From Site-B1 sp963827785 (GTDB lineage Bacteria; Bacteroidota; Bacteroidia; Flavobacteriales; Flavobacteriaceae): DNA of 64,000 bases. The notes beneath the pieces were generated by a model. That model did not search any database. It had not been told where the DNA came from and saw only the letters and a list, made by a program, of their open reading frames with translations. Shown piece after piece: positions 1 to 7,982 of the stretch. Made by a program: the position numbers and the translations under genes. Positions within the stretch are counted from its first letter, which is position 1; the number at the start of each line of letters is the position of its first letter. The stretch lies in contig CAWHCT010000011.1 in NCBI GenBank assembly GCA_963827785.1, forward strand, positions 62,001 through 126,000. Reading direction: 5' to 3'.

Positions 1-90
1 TACAGTCACATCACATTTTAGATCCTCTAAATAATGCACAAGATTATAAGTGAAACTGTCATAATTATCTATAACCAATACTTTCTTCAT
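1..90 (-). CDS. trpG: Anthranilate synthase component II, glutamine amidotransferase (partial, runs off the window)
   Basis: Only the first 30 codons are present, reading leftwards off the window edge. The N-terminus contains the family signature VLVIDNYDSFTYNLVHYLE, typical of TrpG/PabA. The protein releases ammonia from glutamine for TrpE in the first step of tryptophan synthesis. Its ATG overlaps the trpE stop codon as ATGA (87-90), so the two subunits are translationally coupled. A PabA role in folate synthesis cannot be excluded from this fragment, but the adjacent trpE and the Trp-codon leader favour TrpG. Confidence 0.88.
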   Translation of the reverse strand, partial: MKKVLVIDNYDSFTYNLVHYLEDLKCDVTV

Positions 91-1493
91 ACCGATATTC
101 TTTGTGCTATTTCAATAGCTTTAGTTAAAGCTCCCAATTTATTATATACTTCCTGCAATTCATTTTCAGGATTTGATTTTGAAACCAATCCAGCTCCTGC
201 CTGCCAATGCAATTGATGGTTTTTGCTTAAAAATGTTCTTATCATGATGGCATGATTATAATTTCCGTTAAAATCCATAAATCCAATTGCCCCACCATAA
301 TATCCTCGGCTCGTTTTTTCATATCTCTCAATAAGCTGCATCGCCATATGTTTTGGAGCACCACTTAAAGTTCCAGCAGGAAATGTGTCAGCAACAACCT
401 GCATTGTTGGTGTTTCTTTATGTTTTTGCCCAGTAACTTTACTAACTAAATGAATCACATGTGAGAAGAACTGAACTTCTCGATATTTTTCAACAGACAC
501 TTTACTTCCATGTCGGCTCAAGTCATTTCTTGCCAAATCCACAAGCATCACATGTTCAGCATTTTCTTTGGCATCTTCAACTAATTTTTCAGCTAATTTG
601 GCATCTTCTAAATCATCACCTGTACGCTTGAAAGTTCCTGCAATGGGATGGATTTCGGCTTTTCCATCACTTACCACTAATTGAGCTTCCGGGGAACTGC
701 CGAAAATCTTGAAGTTTCCATAATCAAAATAGAACAGGTAAGGAGACGGATTTATGCTTCTCAATGCACGATATACGTTAAATTCATCTCCCTTAAAATT
801 TTGCTGGAATTTTCTGGACAAAACCAATTGAAAAACATCTCCTCTTCCGCAATGTTTTTTTGCTAACGCTACATGTTCTTTATAGTCTTCATCAGTTAAG
901 TTAGAAGAAATAGTTCCTTCAGCATTAAATTGATAAGAAGCGAAGTTCTTTGCTTTAATAAGGTGATGAATATCATCAACATTGTTTTCTCTGTCAAAGC
1001 AATGTGCAAAAATGTAAGCTTCATTCTTAAAATGATTGATAGCTATTATATTTTGATATACTGCGTAATAGATGTCCGGTATCGATAATGAACCATTTTT
1101 TTTTGAAATCTCAATGTCCTCAAAATATTTAACAGCATCATAGGCTGTATAACCAAATATCCCATTATTGATAAACTTGAATATTTGATCTGAATCAACC
1201 TTAAAACGTTTTGTGAATTTGTGGATTTCATTTGTAACATCTAATTCGGTAGTAGAATTAATTTTGGTACTACCGTCAGGAAAATCCTGAGTAATTAACT
1301 CATTTTCAACTTTTATAGATGCTATAGGATTGCAACAGATATAAGAAAAGCTATTATCGTTTGTATGGTAGTCACTGCTTTCCAGAAGAATACTGTTTGG
1401 ATATTTGTCTCTAATTTTTAAATAGATGCTGACCGGAGTGATAGTATCTGCCAATATTTTTTTATGATGAGTATGTAATTTATATGTTTTCAT
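87..1493 (-). CDS. trpE: Anthranilate synthase component I
   Basis: A 468-residue chorismate-binding enzyme that makes anthranilate from chorismate with ammonia supplied by TrpG. The C-terminal catalytic half carries the expected signatures DLARNDLSRHG, PAGTLSGAPK and GGAIGF; the N-terminal third is the weaker TrpE-N domain. PabB and isochorismate synthases share this fold, but the four-base overlap with trpG and the upstream leader peptide with three tandem Trp codons identify it as the tryptophan enzyme. The start ATG at 1493 follows the attenuator terminator at 1578-1603. It is the first gene of the operon, and transcription is likely controlled by tryptophan through attenuation. Confidence 0.95.
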   Translation of the reverse strand: MKTYKLHTHHKKILADTITPVSIYLKIRDKYPNSILLESSDYHTNDNSFSYICCNPIASIKVENELITQDFPDGSTKINSTTELDVTNEIHKFTKRFKVDSDQIFKFINNGIFGYTAYDAVKYFEDIEISKKNGSLSIPDIYYAVYQNIIAINHFKNEAYIFAHCFDRENNVDDIHHLIKAKNFASYQFNAEGTISSNLTDEDYKEHVALAKKHCGRGDVFQLVLSRKFQQNFKGDEFNVYRALRSINPSPYLFYFDYGNFKIFGSSPEAQLVVSDGKAEIHPIAGTFKRTGDDLEDAKLAEKLVEDAKENAEHVMLVDLARNDLSRHGSKVSVEKYREVQFFSHVIHLVSKVTGQKHKETPTMQVVADTFPAGTLSGAPKHMAMQLIERYEKTSRGYYGGAIGFMDFNGNYNHAIMIRTFLSKNHQLHWQAGAGLVSKSNPENELQEVYNKLGALTKAIEIAQRISV

Positions 1494-1570
1494 ATATGCT
1501 GAATTTATTTCAGTATCTATTTAAATCTATCCAATTTACCTTCTTATAGATTCTGAAACAAGTTCAGAAC

Positions 1571-1603
1571 AAAGAAAAAGGCTTGTCGTGAATGACAAGC
1601 CTT
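1571..1603 (-). terminator. trp attenuator terminator hairpin
   Basis: A perfect 10-bp stem (1578-1587 with 1594-1603) around a 6-nt loop, followed on the minus strand by TTTTTCTTT. It lies between the Trp-rich leader peptide and trpE. Six bases of loop and 3' arm (TCACGA on the minus strand) are complementary to TCGTGA just after the leader ORF (1637-1642), which would permit a competing antiterminator. The pairing is seen in the sequence; its regulatory use is inferred. Confidence 0.88.
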
Positions 1604-1643
1604 AATATTTTTATTTAAATATACTATCGGGTTAGCTCACGAA

Positions 1644-1694
1644 TTAAATGTTTCGAGAATCCCACCACCAAGTATTATTCAAAAATGTATTCAT
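1644..1694 (-). CDS. trpL: trp operon leader peptide
   Basis: A 16-codon ORF reading MNTFLNNTWWWDSRNI, with three consecutive TGG codons and a TAA stop. It lies downstream of a consensus Bacteroidota promoter and upstream of the terminator hairpin before trpE. Trp-codon clusters in such leaders sense charged tRNA-Trp: ribosome stalling at the WWW block would favour the antiterminator. It is too short for ordinary gene callers. GGG and CTC in the leader can also pair with GAG and CCC downstream, giving the usual alternative 1:2 pairing. Confidence 0.9.
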   Translation of the reverse strand: MNTFLNNTWWWDSRNI

Positions 1695-1711
1695 TAATTA
1701 ATTATTAAGTT

Positions 1712-1742
1712 CAAATATAGAAATGATATTTAGTTTGGCAAA
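1712..1742 (-). promoter_or_regulatory. trp operon promoter
   Basis: On the minus strand, TTTG (1739-1742) and TATATTTG (1712-1719) are separated by exactly 19 nt. This matches the Bacteroidota sigma-A consensus TTTG-N19-TAnnTTTG. Transcription should start about 7 nt past the -7 element, shortly before the leader peptide ATG at 1694. Confidence 0.88.
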
Positions 1743-1809
1743 TTTTTTATCAAATTAATTTTTTGTTAAAATCCCTCTTAACTTAATACCGGTTATTTAA
1801 CTTTACGAC

Positions 1810-2337
1810 ATGAAGAAGTATTTACTTGTATTGATCTTATTAGGAATTTTATCTTGTAAGAATGAGACTAAGGATAATCTGGTTGTTTCGAATGATGAAT
1901 CAGATCCTGTGTATCCTGAACTTAAAGTCATAGATTATTATGGACTTGAACCACTTTTGCAAAAAGACGATGATAAGACATATGTTATTAATTTTTGGGC
2001 AACGTGGTGTGCTCCTTGTGTGAAGGAGTTACCATATTTTGAAAAGTTGAATAAGGAATATTCCAATAAAAATGTTGAGGTACTACTGATTAGTTTGGAT
2101 TTTCCTAAAAAATATGAATCGTCTCTAAAACCATTTATAAAAAAACACGATTTGAAGTCTGAGGTATATGCCTTTGATGATACAAATTCAAATTATTGGA
2201 TTCCTCAGGTCTATTCTGAATGGTCAGGAGCTATACCAGCAACCTTAATTTACAACAACAAACACCGTGTATTCTATGAGAAATCATTCGATTATGATGA
2301 ATTAGAAAACGAGGTCATTAAATTCTTAAAAAAATAG
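1810..2337 (+). CDS. TlpA-like thioredoxin-fold lipoprotein
   Basis: A 175-residue protein with a lipoprotein signal (hydrophobic stretch ending LLGILSC, lipid-modified Cys at about 16) followed by a thioredoxin/TlpA domain. The active-site motif is WCAPC within VINFWATWCAPCVKELPYF, and the cis-Pro region is near SGAIPATLIY. It should act as a periplasm-facing thiol-disulfide reductase. Three bases separate it from the next gene, also a thioredoxin-fold protein, so they are probably co-transcribed. The specific partner is not evident from sequence. Confidence 0.88.
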   Translation: MKKYLLVLILLGILSCKNETKDNLVVSNDESDPVYPELKVIDYYGLEPLLQKDDDKTYVINFWATWCAPCVKELPYFEKLNKEYSNKNVEVLLISLDFPKKYESSLKPFIKKHDLKSEVYAFDDTNSNYWIPQVYSEWSGAIPATLIYNNKHRVFYEKSFDYDELENEVIKFLKK

Positions 2338-2340
2338 ATT

Positions 2341-2952
2341 ATGAAAACACTACAAATTGCAACCTTATTAGTTTTAACCGTATTCAATTCTTTATCCATT
2401 GGCACCAATACAATTCCGGGTTATAAAATTGGTGATGTCATTGAAGACTTCAATTTGAAGAATATTGATGGAAAAATGATATCGCTTTCAGATTATAAAG
2501 ATGCCAAAGGCTTTATAATAACCTTTACTTGCAATACCTGTCCTTATGCAGTAATGTATGAAGACAGAATTATTGAATTGGACAAAAAATATGCACCTTT
2601 AGGGTATCCTGTCATTGCTATTATGCCAAATAATACAAGTGTAAAACCAGGTGATAGTTTTGAAGAAATGCAGAAAAGGGCACAAGTGAAAGGTTTTACT
2701 TTTCCATATTTAATTGACGAGAATCAAGAAGTGTATCCAAAATTTGGTGCAACAAAAACACCTCATATGTACGTTGTTCAAAAGACCAAAAAAGGTAATG
2801 TATTAGAGTATATTGGAGCGATAGATGATAACTACAAGGATGCTGCTGCTGTTTCAAAAAAGTATGTTGAAGATGCTGTAAATGCTCTATTGGCCGGAAA
2901 GGAAGTACAGGAAAAAGAGACTAGAGCAATTGGATGTTCAATAAAGGCCTAA
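2341..2952 (+). CDS. Thioredoxin-family (redoxin/AhpC-TSA-like) exported protein
   Basis: 203 residues with an N-terminal signal peptide. A peroxiredoxin/redoxin-like fold is suggested by the early GYKIGDVIEDFNLKNIDGK segment and the TCNTCPYA motif, where two cysteines sit in the thioredoxin active-site position. A pattern like this is common in Bacteroidota 'thioredoxin family' proteins of unknown substrate. It starts 3 nt after the TlpA-like stop codon and probably belongs to the same transcript. A role in periplasmic thiol redox chemistry is likely; peroxidase activity is possible but unproven. Confidence 0.82.
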   Translation: MKTLQIATLLVLTVFNSLSIGTNTIPGYKIGDVIEDFNLKNIDGKMISLSDYKDAKGFIITFTCNTCPYAVMYEDRIIELDKKYAPLGYPVIAIMPNNTSVKPGDSFEEMQKRAQVKGFTFPYLIDENQEVYPKFGATKTPHMYVVQKTKKGNVLEYIGAIDDNYKDAAAVSKKYVEDAVNALLAGKEVQEKETRAIGCSIKA

Positions 2953-2997
2953 TCGGTAAATTGTAACAATTGTTGCTTCTATTCTTTAAGGAAGAGT

Positions 2998-3005
2998 TAT
3001 TTTTG
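2998..3005 (+). promoter_or_regulatory. Probable -7 element for the rhodanese pair
   Basis: TATTTTTG matches the Bacteroidota -7 consensus TAnnTTTG and lies 17 nt before the ATG at 3023. The nearest -33-like element (GTTG at 2972-2975) is spaced 22 nt away, slightly longer than ideal, so the promoter call is tentative. Confidence 0.4.
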
Positions 3006-3022
3006 CCAAAAATTTATTGAAA

Positions 3023-3334
3023 ATGTCAAATTTAACTCAGCAACAATGGTATGAACTGCTAAATAACGATAAGAATGCAGTCATATTAGATGTTCGTACT
3101 CCGGAAGAATTCAATAGTGGAAAGATTCCTAAGGCCGTAAATATAGATATTTATAAAGGTCAAGGATTTATTTATATGGTTGATGAACTGGATAAATCAA
3201 AGAATTTTTATGTTTATTGCAGAAGTGGTGCCAGAAGTGGACAAGCCTGTTCGGTTATGAATCAAATGGGAATATCAAATGCTTATAATCTCCTTGGTGG
3301 CTTAATGGAGTGGAGAGGAGAAGTAGAATTTTAA
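3023..3334 (+). CDS. Rhodanese-like domain protein (cytoplasmic)
   Basis: A single rhodanese domain of about 103 residues, with ILDVRTPEEFNSGKIP at the start and the active-site loop YCRSGARSGQA containing the catalytic Cys. Rhodaneses carry sulfur as a cysteine persulfide. The ATG at 3023 was chosen; an in-frame TTG at 3017 would add two residues. There is no signal peptide, unlike the next gene, so the pair may work on either side of the membrane. The adjacent Moco cluster also needs sulfur transfer for MoaD, but a direct link is speculation. Confidence 0.88.
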   Translation: MSNLTQQQWYELLNNDKNAVILDVRTPEEFNSGKIPKAVNIDIYKGQGFIYMVDELDKSKNFYVYCRSGARSGQACSVMNQMGISNAYNLLGGLMEWRGEVEF

Positions 3335-3341
3335 ATCTGAA

Positions 3342-3740
3342 ATGAATCTGAAAAATTTCTCAATAATACTAAGTGTGATAATTGGGTTAACGCTGTTTAA
3401 TTGTAAGCAAAGTTCGGCCCAACAATCTACCTTGCTTGAACCTCAAGTATTTAAAGAGTTTCTTACTAAGAATGATGTACTTTTAGTAGATGTACGTACA
3501 CCGCAAGAGTTCAATTCCGGTCATATTGAGAACGCTGTTAATATTAATTTCATGTCGTCTGATTTTGAACTAAATGTTCAGAAACTGGATACCACAAAAA
3601 CTTTAGTTATCTATTGTCGGTCAGGAAATAGAAGCGGAAAAAGCACTTCAGTATTCTTAAATGCCGGTTTCAATGAAGTTCGCGATTTAAAAGGTGGCGT
3701 ACTGAGCTGGCAAAAAAGCGGATTGGAACTAGAAAAATAA
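3342..3740 (+). CDS. Rhodanese-like lipoprotein
   Basis: 132 residues. A lipoprotein-type signal ends LTLFNC (lipid-Cys at about 21) and is followed by one rhodanese domain: LLVDVRTPQEFNSGHIENAVNI near the start and the active-site loop YCRSGNRSGKS with the catalytic Cys. It is a close paralog of the preceding cytoplasmic rhodanese and begins 7 nt after it, so the pair is probably a tandem duplication in one operon. It ends 1 nt from the convergent moaA stop. Substrate unknown. Confidence 0.86.
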   Translation: MNLKNFSIILSVIIGLTLFNCKQSSAQQSTLLEPQVFKEFLTKNDVLLVDVRTPQEFNSGHIENAVNINFMSSDFELNVQKLDTTKTLVIYCRSGNRSGKSTSVFLNAGFNEVRDLKGGVLSWQKSGLELEK

Positions 3741-3741
3741 A

Positions 3742-4749
3742 TTAACCTCCTATTGTAATCATACTCCTGTTTTTGGAGTGTTTTTTGGGATTGCTGAATT
3801 TCTCAAAATTATTCATTCCTGCTCTTACGGCTTTCTTTTTATACATGACCTTAAGGATGCTATCTTCCAAAGATTCTCCAGACCTTAAAATTTCCAATAG
3901 ATTCATTTCTTTATTAGAGAATAAACAGTTCTTAATTTTTCCGTTAGCTGTCAAGCGTATTCTGTTACAACTATCGCAAAACGGATTGCTTACAGTGCTA
4001 ATGATACCGAATTCTCCTTTAAAGCCATCAATTTTATATCTGCGAGCTATTAAATTAGTTTCGTCTTCCAGTTTTACTAAATTAGTCGGTCCAAAATGAT
4101 TATTAACTCGGGTCAATATCTCTTCTTGAGTCACTAACTTTTTTTTGTTCCATGCATTTCCATCAAAAGGCATGAATTCTATAAATCGAATATTAAGAGG
4201 TGCTGTTCTCGTCAATTCAATAAAATCATTTATTTCATCATCATTGAATCCATTGATCAGAACGATATTCATTTTTACATTAAATCCCTCTTTGACCATT
4301 AATAAAATATTTTCATATGCCTTTTTAAACTGATCTCTTCTGGTTATGAATTTGAATTTATCTTCTTTCAAAGTATCTAAACTCACATTGATATCATTTA
4401 AATCATATTTTTTAAATACATCAATGAACCTGTCAACTAGAATGGCATTAGTAGTTATAGAAAGCTTGACCTTTAATTCATGAAGACGTTTTAAAACATC
4501 TTCAAAATCCTTTCTCACTAAGGGTTCACCTCCAGTCAATCGAATTTTTTCAACACCATGATCAACAAAGATCTTAGCGATGTCATAGATTTCATCGGCA
4601 TTCATAATGTCGCTTCTGGGTGATAATTTTACACCTTCAGCTGGCATGCAATAGGTACAACGCAAATTGCATTTCTCGGTTAATGAAATGCGCAAATAGC
4701 TGTGTTTTCTTCCGAATGAATCGGTTAATATTTGTTTTTCTCTAAGCAT
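3742..4749 (-). CDS. moaA: GTP 3',8-cyclase MoaA
   Basis: A 335-residue radical-SAM enzyme that, with MoaC, converts GTP to cyclic pyranopterin monophosphate. Its N-terminal 4Fe-4S motif is CNLRCTYC and its second, C-terminal cluster motif lies in NPFCDSCNRIRLTANGKIKNC. The chain ends in GG, as active MoaA proteins do. It is the last gene of the Moco operon and overlaps the moaCB gene by 8 bp. No disrupted motifs are seen. Confidence 0.96.
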   Translation of the reverse strand: MLREKQILTDSFGRKHSYLRISLTEKCNLRCTYCMPAEGVKLSPRSDIMNADEIYDIAKIFVDHGVEKIRLTGGEPLVRKDFEDVLKRLHELKVKLSITTNAILVDRFIDVFKKYDLNDINVSLDTLKEDKFKFITRRDQFKKAYENILLMVKEGFNVKMNIVLINGFNDDEINDFIELTRTAPLNIRFIEFMPFDGNAWNKKKLVTQEEILTRVNNHFGPTNLVKLEDETNLIARRYKIDGFKGEFGIISTVSNPFCDSCNRIRLTANGKIKNCLFSNKEMNLLEILRSGESLEDSILKVMYKKKAVRAGMNNFEKFSNPKKHSKNRSMITIGG

Positions 4750-5659
4750 TTATATCGTGTTGTTGACCTCTTAATATTTTGAATATGTGCAGTAGGTGAG
4801 GAAATACTGCATCCATTGATTCTTTTGCTCCATTGGTTGATCCGGGTAAAGCCAATACCAGGCAATTTCCTACGGTTCCTGCCACACTTCTTGATAACAT
4901 AGAATACGGCATTCTGTTTTGACCATAACTTCTGATGGCTTCTTCTATTCCGGGAATTCTTCGTTCCAAAATAGGTTCCAAAGCTTCAGGAGTGACATCT
5001 CTGTAAGACAATCCTGTTCCTCCAGTGAATATGACGAGATTGTTTTCTTTTGAATATTCTAAGGTTTTATTTCTTATAATATCAATTTCATCAGGGATGA
5101 TCTCGTAATTGCTGATTTCAACATTACTCTCCTTCAGTTTTTCAATGATAGCTTTTCCCGCTTTATCTTCTTTTTGACCTTTGGAAATGGTATCAGAACA
5201 GACTATCACACATGCCTTTAATTTTGAAATATGCCTCGATTTAAAACTACTTTTTCCACCGCTTTTTTCTACTAATTTAATAGTGCTGATCTCAATTTGT
5301 TTATCTATTGGTTTTAGCATGTCGTACATGGTCAATGCAACGACAGAGGCTCCATGCATGGCCTCAACTTCAACTCCTGTTTTGTAAATAGTTTTTACGG
5401 TGAGAATTATTCTGATATTCAATCCATCAATTTCATATTCAATAGAGGTAAATTCGATTGGCAAAGGATGGCAATCCGGAATTATATTCTGGGTATTCTT
5501 TACGGCTAATAATCCTGCTGTCTTAGCCATTTCAAAAACATTCCCTTTTGGAACCAGATTGTTCTGAATGGCGTCAATGGTCTCTTGCTTACTTACCTTT
5601 ACTATTGCTTCAGCAACAGCAATTCTTAGCGTGTTTATTTTATGTGTAATATCTACCAT
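4742..5659 (-). CDS. moaCB: Bifunctional MoaC-MoaB molybdopterin biosynthesis protein
   Basis: A 305-residue fusion. Residues 1-140 form MoaC (cyclic pyranopterin monophosphate synthase), with CHPLPI and KTGVEVEAMHGASV. Residues about 145-305 form a MoaB/MogA-type domain with VCSDT, the molybdopterin-binding FTGGTGLSYRDVTPEA and LALPGS. MoaB-type domains adenylylate molybdopterin. The fusion couples an early and a late Moco step and is common in Bacteroidota. It sits between moaE (10-nt gap) and moaA (8-bp overlap) in one transcript. Confidence 0.94.
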   Translation of the reverse strand: MVDITHKINTLRIAVAEAIVKVSKQETIDAIQNNLVPKGNVFEMAKTAGLLAVKNTQNIIPDCHPLPIEFTSIEYEIDGLNIRIILTVKTIYKTGVEVEAMHGASVVALTMYDMLKPIDKQIEISTIKLVEKSGGKSSFKSRHISKLKACVIVCSDTISKGQKEDKAGKAIIEKLKESNVEISNYEIIPDEIDIIRNKTLEYSKENNLVIFTGGTGLSYRDVTPEALEPILERRIPGIEEAIRSYGQNRMPYSMLSRSVAGTVGNCLVLALPGSTNGAKESMDAVFPHLLHIFKILRGQQHDINA

Positions 5660-5669
5660 TTTATAACTC

Positions 5670-6104
5670 TTAATTGTTTACTTTCCATTGATGCGTTTTG
5701 TCTTCAAAGATCTCTTTCCCGAAAATGGGTACATCCTCTTTAACCCGATTGACTATATATTCAGTTGCTTCATAGACTTCTTTTCGTCTTTTAGAAGACA
5801 CAAAAACGAAGAAACATATTTCACCTGCATTTACTTTTCCTAAACTATGATAAATATGCATGCAGGTCAGATCGAATTTTTCGAAGGCACTTTCCCTGAT
5901 CTCAAACAACTTTTTATCGGCCAATTCTTCATAACAGGTATATTCTATAGCATTCACAATTTTATCATCAATTTCATCTGCACGGACTTGACCTAAAAAA
6001 ATATTATGAGCCCCAATGCTATGCTTAGTCTGATGCTTGGCAATAGAATCTGCTATAAATTCAGGAGAAATAGCTCCTTCAATAAATACTTTTTTCTTTT
6101 TCAT
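5670..6104 (-). CDS. moaE: Molybdopterin synthase catalytic subunit MoaE
   Basis: 144 residues with family landmarks GAHNIFLGQVR near the start, the MHIYHSLGKVNAGEICFFVFVSSKRR core with its catalytic basic residues, and the C-terminal VPIFGKEIFED...W. MoaE transfers two sulfurs from the MoaD thiocarboxylate to cyclic pyranopterin monophosphate, giving molybdopterin. The gene overlaps the preceding rhodanese reading frame by 26 bp and lies 10 nt before moaCB. Its partner moaD is encoded four genes upstream in the same operon. Confidence 0.95.
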   Translation of the reverse strand: MKKKKVFIEGAISPEFIADSIAKHQTKHSIGAHNIFLGQVRADEIDDKIVNAIEYTCYEELADKKLFEIRESAFEKFDLTCMHIYHSLGKVNAGEICFFVFVSSKRRKEVYEATEYIVNRVKEDVPIFGKEIFEDKTHQWKVNN

Positions 6105-6399
6105 TTTCTAATATATTTTTAATAACTGATGCACCATCTTTTATATTTTTCACTTTCTTAAATCCGTGAGCTTTTAATTGGCCAGAAGCAGATAAACTTC
6201 TTATTCCATGCTGACAAAAAACGGCATAGGATTGGTCTTTTGAAAGCAAATGCATAGTTGTTTCCAATTGTGATAAAGGTAATTTGATTATTTTTTCTGA
6301 TTTAATTTCAGGTAATTCTCCAAATTCTCTAACGTCAATCAATTGTGAATTACTGGTGATTGCTTCATCTGCATCAATATTATGGAATTCGATCTTCAA
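6079..6399 (-). CDS. Rhodanese-like protein of the Moco operon (possibly the split C-terminal domain of MoeB)
   Basis: 106 residues forming one rhodanese domain: SQLIDVREFGELPEI near the start and the active-site loop FCQHGIRS with the catalytic Cys. The only usable start is a TTG at 6399, inside the end of moeB, giving a 20-bp overlap in a different frame. Many MoeB/MOCS3 proteins carry a C-terminal rhodanese domain, so this may be a natural separate protein or the tail of a frame-shifted fusion. Role inferred: persulfide donor for sulfuration of MoaD. Confidence 0.75.
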   Translation of the reverse strand: MKIEFHNIDADEAITSNSQLIDVREFGELPEIKSEKIIKLPLSQLETTMHLLSKDQSYAVFCQHGIRSLSASGQLKAHGFKKVKNIKDGASVIKNILENEKEKSIY

Positions 6400-7138
6400 A
6401 ATATTTCGAATTAAAGTAGTCTTTATCTATTTTAATGGAATTATCTTTTTTAAAATTTATAATATTTTGATCGTTATTCAGTGTATTGTAGATCAGCAGT
6501 TTGCCGGAAAGTACATCACCTGTTTCAAGTATCATTTTCATAACCTCGTTAGCTTGCAGCATTCCTACAATTCCAACTGTTGTGCCTAAAACACCTGCTT
6601 CTTCACAGTTTATGACCTTTGTATTCTTCTCTTTGAAAAGACAACGATACGTTGGTCCGTTTTTATAATTAAAAACAGAAATCTGACCTTCAAATCGGTA
6701 AACCGATCCATATACAAAGGGTTTGTTCGCAAGAATACAGGCGTCATTAATCAAATACCTAATACCTACTGTATCGGTTGCATCCACAACAATGTCATAA
6801 TTTTCAATAATTGAAATGGCATTGTCAGAATTTAAGAATTCATTATATGTTTTGATATTTGTTTCAGAATTTATTGCTTTTAGTTTGGATGCTACTATAT
6901 CGACCTTTAACTGACCAATGGAATCTTCTGAATACATCACTTGACGCTGGAGATTGCTTTTTTCAACACGATCTCCGTCAATAATTCCAATGGTTCCGAC
7001 ACCTGAAGCTGATAAATAGGGTAATATAGCACTGCCTAAACCACCAGCTCCTACAACCAGAACTTTGGCAGTGTGCAGTTTTAACTGCCCATCATTTCCA
7101 ACTTGTGGAAGGTTTATTTGTCTTTTATATCGTTCCAT
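6380..7138 (-). CDS. moeB: MoeB/ThiF/HesA-family adenylyltransferase
   Basis: 252 residues with the E1-like nucleotide-binding motif GAGGLGSAILPYLSASGVG, the acidic strand IIDGDRVEKSNLQRQ, the VDATD motif and CEEAGVLGTTVGIVGMLQA containing a conserved Cys. It activates the MoaD C-terminal Gly-Gly as an acyl-adenylate. I do not see the paired CxxC zinc motifs of E. coli MoeB, only isolated cysteines. It lies 2 nt from moaD, its substrate, and overlaps the rhodanese frame downstream. ThiF or another sulfur-carrier activator is the alternative, but the context points to MoeB. Confidence 0.9.
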   Translation of the reverse strand: MERYKRQINLPQVGNDGQLKLHTAKVLVVGAGGLGSAILPYLSASGVGTIGIIDGDRVEKSNLQRQVMYSEDSIGQLKVDIVASKLKAINSETNIKTYNEFLNSDNAISIIENYDIVVDATDTVGIRYLINDACILANKPFVYGSVYRFEGQISVFNYKNGPTYRCLFKEKNTKVINCEEAGVLGTTVGIVGMLQANEVMKMILETGDVLSGKLLIYNTLNNDQNIINFKKDNSIKIDKDYFNSKYFEDRIP

Positions 7139-7140
7139 AA

Positions 7141-7386
7141 TTATCCGCCTGCAAAAGGAGGTAAGATTGCTAATTCATCATTATTACTTATCTCAATATT
7201 ATCATTTAGATCAATCAAATTTTGATTTAAAGCTATTATTATTGAGAATCCTTTCAGGTCATGTTTCTTGCTAAGCTCCTCTATCAAATCTGATAATTTA
7301 TTAGAGGCAGTCGTTACCTGTTCTTCATTACAGTTTGTTGCCTCAGCAATTTCTCCAAAGTATTTAACAGTGATCGTATCCATCAT
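7141..7386 (-). CDS. moaD: Molybdopterin synthase sulfur carrier subunit MoaD
   Basis: An 81-residue ubiquitin-fold protein ending PPFAGG, the C-terminal double glycine that MoeB adenylylates and that carries the thiocarboxylate sulfur for molybdopterin. The sequence begins with a typical beta-grasp strand, ITVKYFGEIAEA. It overlaps mobA by four bases (ATGA type) and is followed 2 nt later by moeB, which supports coupled expression. ThiS proteins are shorter, and the flanking genes confirm MoaD. Confidence 0.94.
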   Translation of the reverse strand: MMDTITVKYFGEIAEATNCNEEQVTTASNKLSDLIEELSKKHDLKGFSIIIALNQNLIDLNDNIEISNNDELAILPPFAGG

Positions 7387-7982
7387 TTTATATTGATTTC
7401 TTTTTCCTTAATTTCTAATAATTCTAACTCTTCCTTCGTATTGATATTCTTCAAAAATTTAAAATCTTCAGCTTGAACTTTTATATTCTGACAGTCCAAT
7501 TCACTTAAAAGACTTACTAGTTTTAACTTATTGGATGTAATTGCGTCAAAAAATTTAGGAACTAAACGTTTATTATAAATAGCTATCAACGGATAGATGT
7601 TCTTATCATCAGACAAAAAAGTGACATCGCGGCTATCGTTAATTTTGTTAATCAAATATTTTAGAATAACAGAAGTAGATATATTCGGAACATCACAACT
7701 TAGTATTAAATTAAACTCAGTTTCTGATTGATCCAAAGCCGAATAAATACCTCCTACAGGTCCTTTCTCCTTATAAATATCAACAACAATTGGATATCCA
7801 AAAACAGAGTAATCTGGATTATCTGTAACTAGAAAAATATTGTTCGTTATAGGTTTTATGGCATCAATGGTCCATTGAATAAAGGGCTTGTTCATAAATT
7901 TAACCATGCCTTTTTCGGTTCCCATTCTGGAGCTTTTGCCACCACAAAGAATAAAAGCAGATATGTTGGAATTGTTCTTCAT
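7383..7982 (-). CDS. mobA: Molybdenum cofactor guanylyltransferase MobA
   Basis: 199 residues with the nucleotidyltransferase signature FILCGGKSSRMGTEKG at the N-terminus and a metal-binding Asp in LSCDVPNIS. MobA attaches GMP to Mo-molybdopterin, giving the guanine-dinucleotide cofactor used by DMSO-reductase-family enzymes such as nitrate reductases and formate dehydrogenases. No such enzyme lies in this window. The gene sits directly after the TauE-like transporter (adjacent bases) and overlaps moaD by 4 bp. A cytidylyl- rather than guanylyl-transferase specificity (MocA) cannot be strictly excluded. Confidence 0.92.
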   Translation of the reverse strand: MKNNSNISAFILCGGKSSRMGTEKGMVKFMNKPFIQWTIDAIKPITNNIFLVTDNPDYSVFGYPIVVDIYKEKGPVGGIYSALDQSETEFNLILSCDVPNISTSVILKYLINKINDSRDVTFLSDDKNIYPLIAIYNKRLVPKFFDAITSNKLKLVSLLSELDCQNIKVQAEDFKFLKNINTKEELELLEIKEKEINIK

